Positions 1-6,310 of a stretch of 6,310 nt of DNA are shown one piece after another; the stretch's first letter is position 1; each line of letters begins with the position of its first letter. The notes under the pieces are model-generated. The model saw only the letters and a program-made list of their open reading frames with translations, did not search any database and was not told where the DNA came from. The position numbers and the translations under genes were made by a program. This stretch comes from Planctomycetaceae bacterium (GTDB taxonomy: Bacteria; Planctomycetota; Planctomycetia; Pirellulales; UBA1268). The stretch lies in the NCBI GenBank assembly GCA_003488325.1, contig DNLZ01000290.1:1-6310 (forward strand), written 5' to 3'.

Positions 1-2675
1 GCGAGCACATCGCGCAGTTCCCGGTCGGTCAACCCGAGCGGCAGGCCGGCGGGCATCACACTCGTGCGCAGTTCATGCGCCTCGTCGATCTCCTCCGGTG
101 CGAACCGCCGCTCCCGCCCGGTCAGATCGCGGTAGACCTCGACGTTGCTCGACCGCAGGAGCATGCCGGTGAATGCCGTGCCGTCCGTCAACTGGAGCAC
201 GTGGGCGCGGTACTGCGGCGCGACATCCCGATCGGGTTCGAGGATCGAACGCAGCAGCGAGGCCCGGTCTCCTTGTCGCCCGACGAGTGTGAGATCAGGA
301 CCGACCACGGCGCCGCGTCCGTCGCGGCGGTGGCACGTGCCGCACTGCCCGATCCGGGTGTGGAAGAAGATGCGACGTCCCGCCTCCGGATCGGCCGGTC
401 CGGAGATCGCGTCGAGCCGGGCGAGCCAGGCCGCGGTGTCACTGACCATGGGACGATTGGCGCGGAGTGATTCGGGATCGGTGAGAGCCGCGACGAGGTC
501 GGCATCGCCGTGCGACGCACCCGGCGCCCGTGCGATGGACGCGAGGGTCGTGGAAGACAGCGACTCGGGCGGTCGGCCGCGGAGCGCGCGGAGCGCCTCC
601 TCACGGATCGAGCCCCGCTCGTTGCCGGCGAGCGACACGAGCAGGTCGATGTCCTCGGACCGCGCGCTCGCGGCGAGGCCCGCGATGGCGTCGGCACGCA
701 GGTCCGCAGGCTTGGTCGGGTCGGCCGCGATCTCGGCGAGCAGGGGCAGGGAGCCGGCATCGCCCCCCACGGCGAGCGTGCGCACGACCTCGCGCGTGAG
801 CGCCGCGTCGCCGAGTGCGAGGAGTTCCCGCACGCGGTCCGGCGCGAGAGCCGCGTCTCCTGCCGGAAGCAGCCGCACGATGAATCCCTTGATTCGCGGG
901 GGCGTCGCGGGATCGGCCAGCCGAGCGCCGAGCACCTTGACGTCGGTCACACCCGCGCCGGGCTCGCCCCGCAGCGTGTTCGCCGCGGCGAGCGCAGCCT
1001 CGAACGTGCGATAGTCGAGATCGGTGCTGGCGAGCACGGCCTCCACCTCCGGTGCGAACTCCCGGAGGTCGCCGTCGGCGATCCAGCGCAGGCACTCGAA
1101 GAGCAGGTCGCCGTCGGCCCGACCGACCACCGCCCGCACCCAGCGGCCGTCGTCGAGGCCCGACTTCCGCAGGGCGACGAGCGTCCAGACTTTTTCCTCC
1201 GGCGGCAGTGCCGCGAGCGCCGCCGGTCCCGCCGCCGCCGCCTGGCGACCGAGGGCCGCCAGTGCCGCGTCGGCGAGCACGGCATCGTCGGAGCGGACGA
1301 GCGCGAGCAGGTCCGCGGGCGACGTCGCTCCGGCTGCGATGTCCTGCTCGCGAAGCTGTGCGGCACGCCGCGCCACAGGTGTCTCCGCGGGCCACGTCGG
1401 GGCGAGCCATGGCGCCGACCGTTCGTCGATCGAGAGTCGCCAGATCCGGCCGCGGCCGTGGATCGTGTACGAACTGAAGACCCAGTCGGCGAGGTAGAAG
1501 GCGCCGTCGGGGCCGCGGGCCATGCACGTCGGACGGAAGTGGTCGCCGCCGGAGACGAGCTCGTGCCGCACCGCGTCGTAGCCGGCGCCGCGTCGCGTCA
1601 TCGCGAAGTAGTCCACGCGATGCTGGCTCCACGAAGGCACGACGAGTCCGCCGCCGAGCGGCAGAACCGCGCAGGGCCCCTCGCCGACGCCGTGGATCAT
1701 GCCGAGCGAGCCGCGCAGTTCGCCGTTCCAGGCGACGAAGGGATGAACGGGGCTCGGGCCGTAGAGCCACTGGAACCCGTAGTCGCCACCCGTGACGACC
1801 TGCAGCAGCCGACAGGGCGGTCGGCTGCCCGGGTCGTTGTCGGCCGCGAAGATCTCCCCGTCGGGCAGGACGGTGATGCCGAAGGGGTTCCAGAAGCCGC
1901 GCGCGATCCTGCGCAGACCACGACCATCGGCGGTGCAGCGAAACACGCCCCCTTCGCCGGTACCGCGCAGGGTCGCGCCGTCGCGTCCGGTGAGCGTCCA
2001 CTCCTTGCCGAAGTTCTCGCCCAGCGAGAAGACGAGATCGCCATCCGGATGCCAGGCCATGCCGGCCAGGCCGTTGTGCGGATAGTCGGTCACCGTCTCG
2101 AGCGTGACGACCCCTTCCTCGACGTCGGCCGTGCCGTCTCCGTCGCCGTCCCGCAGCCGGACGATGCGGCCGCGTTCGGCGAGGTGCACCCAGGGAGCTT
2201 CCCGCCGCGGATCGTACGCGGCGCGGCGAGCCTCCGGCGCGAGGAGCAGGTTCATCGTGGTCGTGGTGCGGCTCGCGAAGACATGGCGGCCGCCGCCCGG
2301 ACCGATCACGATCACCTCGTCATGCTCGGGGCCCTCGTATCCGGTCGGCCGGAAGTGCGTGTGGCAGGCGACGATCCAGATGCGTCCGGAGCCGTCGACG
2401 TCGATGCCCGTGGGCGTGACGATGTCGGGATGCTCGCCGACGAGTTCGAGGCGCACGCCCGGTGCCCGCGTCGCGACGCGCGGATCGAGGTCCGTGGGCA
2501 CCTCCGGGGGTGGTGGCGGATCGGCGGCGATGCCGATACCCGAGCCGCCGAGGAGGTGCACCCCGAGCGGTGTCGCCGCGGGCCATGCAGTCATCAGCAG
2601 TGCCACCCCGACCCGTATGGTGGCGAGCGTTGGCAACGCGACGCGGCGGCAGACCGCCGTGCAGCCGTGAATCAT
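1..2675 (-). CDS. Exported propeller-HEAT-cytochrome c protein (PVC-type heme-binding dehydrogenase family), 3' end cut by window
   Basis: Reading from the ATG at 2675 down to base 1 gives 891 codons without a stop; only the last residues of the protein are missing. Residues 1-51 form an export signal with a hydrophobic core at about 22-37 and possible cleavage near IAA(51)/D. Residues 75-415 resemble the PQQ-sugar-dehydrogenase-like propeller of the planctomycete/verrucomicrobial family (TIGR02604 type): GIDVDGSGRIW (90-100), an EF-hand-like loop D176-x-D-x-D180-G...E187, HNGLAGMAWHPDG (200-212), FWNPFGI (261-267) and GGDYGFQW (296-303). Residues 450-702 are Ala/Leu-rich helical pairs of HEAT type. 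Residues 760-891 match the C-terminal heme domain (TIGR02603 type): CGTCH at 778-782, GPDL (792-795) and probable distal Met in SVMP (M874). It probably acts outside the cytoplasmic membrane as an oxidoreductase; the substrate is unknown. PQQ binding is not shown. It is transcribed away from the PSD1 gene. Confidence 0.93.
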   Translation of the reverse strand, partial: MIHGCTAVCRRVALPTLATIRVGVALLMTAWPAATPLGVHLLGGSGIGIAADPPPPPEVPTDLDPRVATRAPGVRLELVGEHPDIVTPTGIDVDGSGRIWIVACHTHFRPTGYEGPEHDEVIVIGPGGGRHVFASRTTTTMNLLLAPEARRAAYDPRREAPWVHLAERGRIVRLRDGDGDGTADVEEGVVTLETVTDYPHNGLAGMAWHPDGDLVFSLGENFGKEWTLTGRDGATLRGTGEGGVFRCTADGRGLRRIARGFWNPFGITVLPDGEIFAADNDPGSRPPCRLLQVVTGGDYGFQWLYGPSPVHPFVAWNGELRGSLGMIHGVGEGPCAVLPLGGGLVVPSWSQHRVDYFAMTRRGAGYDAVRHELVSGGDHFRPTCMARGPDGAFYLADWVFSSYTIHGRGRIWRLSIDERSAPWLAPTWPAETPVARRAAQLREQDIAAGATSPADLLALVRSDDAVLADAALAALGRQAAAAGPAALAALPPEEKVWTLVALRKSGLDDGRWVRAVVGRADGDLLFECLRWIADGDLREFAPEVEAVLASTDLDYRTFEAALAAANTLRGEPGAGVTDVKVLGARLADPATPPRIKGFIVRLLPAGDAALAPDRVRELLALGDAALTREVVRTLAVGGDAGSLPLLAEIAADPTKPADLRADAIAGLAASARSEDIDLLVSLAGNERGSIREEALRALRGRPPESLSSTTLASIARAPGASHGDADLVAALTDPESLRANRPMVSDTAAWLARLDAISGPADPEAGRRIFFHTRIGQCGTCHRRDGRGAVVGPDLTLVGRQGDRASLLRSILEPDRDVAPQYRAHVLQLTDGTAFTGMLLRSSNVEVYRDLTGRERRFAPEEIDEAHELRTSVMPAGLPLGLTDRELRDVL

Positions 2676-2680
2676 GGGGG

Positions 2681-2684
2681 CCTC
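2681..2684 (-). promoter_or_regulatory. Possible ribosome binding site of the propeller-cytochrome gene
   Basis: Read on the minus strand, GAGG lies five bases before the ATG at 2675. It is a short match with slightly close spacing, but it supports that start. The next in-frame ATG, codon 28, falls inside the hydrophobic part of the signal peptide and would spoil it. Confidence 0.4.
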
Positions 2685-2764
2685 GACCAGGCGGAGGGAT
2701 CGATGTCGGTCGCGACAGCGGAATGGTAAACTTGCGGGGTCCCGCGGGTCGAAGAATCCCGTGC

Positions 2765-2770
2765 GAGGGG
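2765..2770 (+). promoter_or_regulatory. Possible ribosome binding site deciding the PSD1 gene start
   Basis: GAGGGG ends eight bases before the ATG at 2779. The frame stays open upstream to an ATG at 2674, but the added 35 residues are Arg/Gly/Ser-rich, bury the signal peptide and would make the gene overlap the divergent start codon. The site and the leader both favour 2779. Confidence 0.5.
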
Positions 2771-2778
2771 TTCCTGTC

Positions 2779-5061
2779 ATGCGTGCATGCGGCGTGCGAC
2801 TCCGGCTCGATCGGCCGCCTGTTGGCGTCGTGGGGTCCTCGGCAGCGGCGCTGCTGACGTGCGTGCTGGCGGCGACGCATGCCGCCGAACCGGCGATCCC
2901 GATCGACCCGGCTGCGGTACCGGCGGCGTTCGACCGCGACGTGATGGCGGTGCTGTCGAAGGCGGGGTGCAACGCGGGGACCTGCCATGGCAACCTCCAT
3001 GGCAAAGGAGGATTCTTCCTGTCGCTGCGTGGCCAGGATCCCGCCGCCGACTGGCGCGAGATCGTGGCGTCGTCCGCCGGACGGAGGATCAACAGGATCG
3101 CGCCCGAGCGCAGCCTCGTGCTCCTGAAGGCCACCGCGCAGGTGCCGCATGGCGGCGGGCGGAGGTTCGGCCCGGAGGATCCGGAATTCGAGGTGCTGGC
3201 GCGGTGGGTGCGCGAGGGGGCGCAGGGCCCGCGGGCCGACGCACCCACGATCGCGGGGCTCACCGTCGAGCCGGCCGACGCGGTGATCAGGGGTGCTTCC
3301 GGCACGGTGCCGCTGCGCGTCATGGCCCGGTTCACCGACGGCGTTGCCGCCGACGTCACGAGGATGGCGGTCTTCGAGCCATCTGACCCGACCATCACCG
3401 TGTCCGTGGAGGGTGTCGTGCGGTTCGCACGTCCCGCGCTCGTCACGGTGGCGGTGCGGTACCTCACCGGACAGGCGGTCGCCCGCGCCGCCCTCGTCGA
3501 AGCACGCGAGGGCGCGGTGTGGAGCGGGCCGGCACCCGTGAACCTCGTCGACGAGGAGATCTTCGCGCGGCTGCGGCAGCTCGGCGTGGATCCCGCTCCT
3601 CCCGCGGACGACCTCGTCTTCCTGAGACGCATCTTCCTCGACCTCGTCGGCGTGCTGCCCACGATCGAGGAGGCGCGGGCCTTCGCCGCCGACCCTCGGG
3701 CCGACAAGCGGGAGCGGCTCGTCGACACGCTGCTTCAGCGTCCGGAGTGGGCCGCGACATGGGCGGGCGTCTGGGGCGATCTCCTGCGCGTGGAGGAAAA
3801 GACGCTCGACGCGAAGGGCGTGGGCGTGTTCCACGAGTGGATGCGCCGGAGCTTCGCCGAGAACATGCCGCTCGACCGCTTCGTCCGCGAGATCGTCACG
3901 GCGCGCGGCAGCACGTACGACGTGCCGCCGGCCAACTTCTGGCGGGCGCATCGCGAGCCCGTCGTGCGGGCGGAGACCGCGGCGCAGGTGTTTCTCGGCG
4001 TGCGGCTGCAGTGCGCGAAGTGCCACAACCATCCGTTCGACCGCTGGCTGCAGGATGAGTACCACGACTGGACGGCGGTCTTCACCGGCATCGACTACGA
4101 GGTGGTCAAGAACGACCGACAGGACAAGCTCGACAAGCACGAGTTCGTCGGCGAGCAGATCGTGGTGGTGAAGGATCCGCAGGAACTGAAGAACCCGCGG
4201 ACCGACCAGCCGGCCACGCCGCGGCTGCTCGGCGGTGCCCCGGCGGCCGGAGCGGCTGGCCAGGACCGGCTCGAGTCGCTCGCCGTCTGGATGACCGCGC
4301 CGGAGCATCGCCGCTTCGCCAGGGCGCAGGTCAACCGCATCTGGTTCCACGTCATGGGCCGCGGGCTCGTCGAGCCGGTGGACGACCTGCGCGACACGAA
4401 TCCCGCCTCGCATCCCGCGCTGTTGGAGCGACTCACCGACGCCTTCATCGCCTCCGGCCACGATGTCCGCGCGCTGGCGCGGATGCTCTGCACATCCCGC
4501 ACGTACGGGCTGGCATCCTCGGGAACGGTCGACGGCGTCGCGGCCGACGAGTCGCTCTTCGCACGCGCGGTCGTGCGGCGTCGATCGGCGGAGCGCATCC
4601 TCGACGCGCAGTCGCAGGTGCTCGGTGCGGCGGCCCGCTTCGAGGGCTATCCGGCAGGCACCCGCGCCGGCGAGGTGGCGGGTGTCGAGCGGGTGCGACG
4701 GAAGGCCGCCGACGGGGATCGGTTCCTGCGGCTCTTCGGCCGGCCCGAGCGGCTGCTTGCCTGCGAGTGCGAGCGGAGCAACGAGCCGACCTTGTCACAG
4801 GCCCTCGATCTCGTGGGCGGCGCCGGCCTGCACGAGCGGCTCGGCGCGGGCGACAACCGCCTCGGGCGGCTCCTCGCCGCCGATCGAGCCCCGGAGCAGA
4901 TCGTCGACGACCTCTTCTGGACGGCGCTCGTGCGGCCGCCGACGCCGACGGAGCGCGACGCGGCGGTCGCGGCCTTCGCCACGACCGACGATCCCCGGGC
5001 GGCCGCCGAGGATCTCGCGTGGGCGCTCCTCAACGCGAAGGAACTGCTGTTCCGCAACTGA
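2779..5061 (+). CDS. PSD1-family exported cytochrome (PSCyt1 - Ig-like - DUF1549/PSCyt2 - DUF1553/PSD1)
   Basis: The product has 760 residues, full length for this planctomycete family. Residues 1-36 are a Sec-type signal with hydrophobic core VGVVGSSAAALLTCVLA and a cleavage site near ATHAA/EP. Residues 48-150 are a PSCyt1-like domain with the variant heme motif C64-NAGT-C69-H70, followed by HGKGGFFLSLRG. Residues 158-244 look like a group-2 bacterial Ig-like domain (LTVEPADAVI, RFTDGVAADVT). Residues 252-450 are DUF1549/PSCyt2: FLRRIFLDLVGVLPT (281-295) and canonical CAKCH at 412-416 within LQCAKCHNHPFDRW. Residues 497-760 are DUF1553/PSD1: RIWFHVMGRGLVEPVDD (520-536), FGRPERLLACECER (653-666) and the C-terminal LAWALLNAKELLF. 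It is predicted to act in the periplasm or at the surface as a heme protein; its reaction is unknown. It is followed 36 bp later by the DUF1501 gene, its usual partner, so the two are probably cotranscribed. The family call is firm; the function is not. Confidence 0.95.
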   Translation: MRACGVRLRLDRPPVGVVGSSAAALLTCVLAATHAAEPAIPIDPAAVPAAFDRDVMAVLSKAGCNAGTCHGNLHGKGGFFLSLRGQDPAADWREIVASSAGRRINRIAPERSLVLLKATAQVPHGGGRRFGPEDPEFEVLARWVREGAQGPRADAPTIAGLTVEPADAVIRGASGTVPLRVMARFTDGVAADVTRMAVFEPSDPTITVSVEGVVRFARPALVTVAVRYLTGQAVARAALVEAREGAVWSGPAPVNLVDEEIFARLRQLGVDPAPPADDLVFLRRIFLDLVGVLPTIEEARAFAADPRADKRERLVDTLLQRPEWAATWAGVWGDLLRVEEKTLDAKGVGVFHEWMRRSFAENMPLDRFVREIVTARGSTYDVPPANFWRAHREPVVRAETAAQVFLGVRLQCAKCHNHPFDRWLQDEYHDWTAVFTGIDYEVVKNDRQDKLDKHEFVGEQIVVVKDPQELKNPRTDQPATPRLLGGAPAAGAAGQDRLESLAVWMTAPEHRRFARAQVNRIWFHVMGRGLVEPVDDLRDTNPASHPALLERLTDAFIASGHDVRALARMLCTSRTYGLASSGTVDGVAADESLFARAVVRRRSAERILDAQSQVLGAAARFEGYPAGTRAGEVAGVERVRRKAADGDRFLRLFGRPERLLACECERSNEPTLSQALDLVGGAGLHERLGAGDNRLGRLLAADRAPEQIVDDLFWTALVRPPTPTERDAAVAAFATTDDPRAAAEDLAWALLNAKELLFRN

Positions 5062-5081
5062 CCGGTGGCGCGAGCGAGGCG

Positions 5082-5087
5082 AGGAGG
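5082..5087 (+). promoter_or_regulatory. Shine-Dalgarno site of the DUF1501 gene
   Basis: AGGAGG is a full consensus match ten bases before the ATG at 5098. It sits in the 36-bp gap after the PSD1 stop codon, where no terminator-like hairpin with a T-run is seen, so translation is re-initiated on a shared transcript. It fixes the start that gives the complete twin-arginine-like leader. Confidence 0.7.
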
Positions 5088-5097
5088 CTTTCGTGCG

Positions 5098-6310
5098 ATG
5101 ACACGATCCGTGCGAGGCTGTGGCGGGATTCGCCGTGCGGCGTTCGGCCGCAGGCACCTGCTCCGTGCGGGTGGGGCCGGCATGCTCGGCCTCACGCTGC
5201 CGCGGGTGCTCGGGGCCGCGTCGGTGGCGAGCCTGCCGGTGCGGGCCCGGCGCGTGATCTTCCTCTTCCAGTGGGGCGGGCCGAGCCACCTCGACACGTT
5301 CGACATGAAGCCCGACGCGCCGCGCGAGATTCGCGGTCCGCTCGCGCCGATCTCGAGCGTCGTGCCGGGGCTGCCGGTCTCCGAGCACTTCCCCGAGATG
5401 GCCAAGCGGATGGACCGCGTCACGCTCATCCACAGCATGACGCACACGATGAAGAACCATAACTCGGCCGGCTACTACGCGCTCACGGGGCACGCGCCGC
5501 CGAGCGACGACCAGCGGCTGCGCGACTCGCTCGACCTCTGGCCGGCGTACGGCTCGGTCGTCGACGCCGTCGCGCCGCGTCGCGACGAGATGCCGACGTC
5601 CGTCTCGTATCCCTACACGATCTCCGACGGGTCGATCACACCGGGGCAGCACGCGAGCTTTCTCGGCAAGCGGCACGATCCCTTCTTCTTCACCGAAAAC
5701 CCGGCCACGGAGGGCTTCCGCCTGCCGCAGCTCTCCCTCCCCGCGGACCTCGAGCTCGGCCGCATGGAGCGGCGACGCGAGCTGCAGCGGATCATCGACC
5801 GCGAGGCTGGGCTCCTCGAACGGTCGGGTGACGTGGGCGGGTTCGACGCCGCCTACGACAAGGCGATCCGCATGCTGACGAGTGCCCGCGTCAAGGCGGC
5901 CTTCGATCTCGAGGCCGAGCCGGCGGCGCTCCGCGACCGCTACGGCCGCACGACCTACGGCCAGGGCTGCCTGCTCGCGCGGCGGCTCGTCGAGGCGGGC
6001 GTGACGTTCGTGACCGTCTACTTCGCGAGTTCGATCGGCGGCAAGCGGATCGACGAGGGGGGCTGGGACACGCACGGGTTCGACAACACGCGGATGTTCG
6101 AGATCGTGGACAAGTACCACCACCCGATCACCGACCGCACGCTCTCGGCGCTGCTCGACGACCTCGAGGAACGTGGCCTGCTCGAGGACACGCTCGTGCT
6201 CTGGGTGGGCGAGTTCGGGCGCACGCCGAAGATCAACGACTCCGCCAGCCGGGACCACTGGCCGCAGTGCTACACCGCGCTCCTCGCCGGCGGTGGCGTG
6301 AAGCGCGGCT
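5098..6310 (+). CDS. DUF1501 family protein (alkaline phosphatase/sulfatase-like fold), 3' end cut by window
   Basis: 404 complete codons are present; relatives are usually about 430-480 residues, so roughly the last tenth is missing. The leader has GRRHLLRAG (17-25) followed by a hydrophobic stretch GMLGLTLPRVLGA (28-40), a twin-arginine-like signal as is usual in DUF1501 proteins, implying export after folding. Family motifs in order: RRVIFLFQWGGPSHLDTFD (51-69), SMTHTMKNHNSAGYYALTG (113-131), GGWDTHG (321-327), LVLWVGEFGRTPKIN (366-380) and RDHWP (385-389). The acidic and His residues in these motifs (D66, D69, H121, D324, H326, E372, D386, H387) are candidates for metal binding, by analogy with the alkaline phosphatase superfamily to which DUF1501 is related; this assignment is inference. 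No substrate can be named. It is the second gene of the PSD1-DUF1501 pair and presumably works with it outside the cytoplasmic membrane. Confidence 0.94.
   Translation, partial: MTRSVRGCGGIRRAAFGRRHLLRAGGAGMLGLTLPRVLGAASVASLPVRARRVIFLFQWGGPSHLDTFDMKPDAPREIRGPLAPISSVVPGLPVSEHFPEMAKRMDRVTLIHSMTHTMKNHNSAGYYALTGHAPPSDDQRLRDSLDLWPAYGSVVDAVAPRRDEMPTSVSYPYTISDGSITPGQHASFLGKRHDPFFFTENPATEGFRLPQLSLPADLELGRMERRRELQRIIDREAGLLERSGDVGGFDAAYDKAIRMLTSARVKAAFDLEAEPAALRDRYGRTTYGQGCLLARRLVEAGVTFVTVYFASSIGGKRIDEGGWDTHGFDNTRMFEIVDKYHHPITDRTLSALLDDLEERGLLEDTLVLWVGEFGRTPKINDSASRDHWPQCYTALLAGGGVKRG

Larger units (their letters stand above)
2676..2778. promoter_or_regulatory. Divergent intergenic control region
   Basis: This 103-bp spacer separates the two head-to-head genes and must hold the promoters for both unless transcription comes from inside a gene. 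It has the one AT-rich patch of the area (about 2721-2732). On the plus strand TG-G-TAAACT (2724-2732) resembles an extended -10 element; no good -35 box is seen upstream. Read on the minus strand the same patch gives TACCAT (2728-2723), a weaker -10. Just downstream, GCGGG-GT-CCCGC (2734-2745) is a perfect 5-bp inverted repeat that overlaps the palindrome CCCGCGGG (2741-2748), a possible operator. All of this is from visual matching; planctomycete promoters are often poor matches to the E. coli consensus. Confidence 0.4.

Noticed and set aside
601..2001. A 466-codon open frame on the minus strand within the propeller-cytochrome gene, in another frame
   Set aside because: The product is mostly Arg, Gly and Ala, while the overlapping frame on the same strand encodes the recognised domains.
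510..2729. A 739-codon open frame on the plus strand opposite the propeller-cytochrome gene
   Set aside because: Its translation is Arg/Ala/Glu/Gly-rich low-complexity with no family motif, and it lies antisense to a frame with clear propeller and CXXCH domains. Long antisense frames are expected in DNA with such high GC at third codon positions.
2674..2778. Upstream in-frame ATG at 2674 (and GTG at 2761) as the start of the PSD1 gene
   Set aside because: The added residues are basic and polar, would hide the signal peptide, and the ATG at 2674 overlaps the start codon of the divergent gene. GAGGGG before 2779 supports the later start.
2779..2886. Possible lipoprotein signal (LLTC) in the PSD1 leader
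   Set aside because: The residue before Cys is Thr, not Gly, Ala or Ser, and a good signal peptidase I site (ATHAA) follows, so an ordinary Sec signal is more likely.
2985..3005. Two copies of CCATGGCAA spaced 12 bp apart
   Set aside because: They encode the repeated HG pattern of CHGNLHGK in the conserved PSCyt1 motif, so the repeat is explained by coding.
2320..4461. A 713-codon open frame on the minus strand opposite the PSD1 gene
   Set aside because: The translation is rich in Arg, His, Pro and Gly and shows no recognisable domain; the plus strand carries the well-conserved PSD1 motifs. It also runs into the 5' part of the true minus-strand gene in a different frame.
4795..6258. A 487-codon open frame on the minus strand opposite the PSD1 end and DUF1501 gene
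   Set aside because: It crosses the intergenic gap of two well-supported plus-strand genes and has biased composition without motifs, so it is a shadow frame.

Overview
The window looks like part of a planctomycete genome, or that of a close PVC-group relative. It is very GC-rich, with G or C at nearly every third codon position. It carries three protein families largely confined to Planctomycetes and Verrucomicrobia: a propeller/HEAT/cytochrome c protein, a PSCyt1-PSCyt2-PSD1 (DUF1549/DUF1553) cytochrome, and a DUF1501 protein. The genus cannot be told from the sequence alone.

Layout. From 2675 down to base 1 on the minus strand there is one long open frame of 891 complete codons with no stop. 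It encodes an exported protein with an N-terminal six-bladed-propeller-like dehydrogenase domain, a helical HEAT-type middle, and a C-terminal CXXCH cytochrome domain; its last few residues lie outside the window. A 103-bp divergent spacer (2676-2778) follows. On the plus strand at 2779-5061 is a complete 760-residue PSD1-family protein with two heme-type motifs and an Ig-like domain. After a 36-bp gap comes a DUF1501 protein from 5098 to the window end, with a twin-arginine-like leader and its C-terminus missing. The two plus-strand genes look like one operon, the common DUF1553-DUF1501 pair. There are no gene-free stretches over 300 bases, and I saw no RNA genes, mobile elements or CRISPR arrays.

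How the genes may work together. All three products appear exported, and the first two carry heme-attachment motifs. A reasonable but unproven model is a periplasmic or surface redox and hydrolysis module: the propeller protein oxidises a substrate and passes electrons to cytochrome domains, while the DUF1501 protein acts as a metal-dependent hydrolase of the alkaline phosphatase/sulfatase type. The biochemical roles of these families are poorly defined. I see no clearly new system here; the most useful points are the combined locus, the CX4CH heme motif, the EF-hand-type loop and the short divergent control region.
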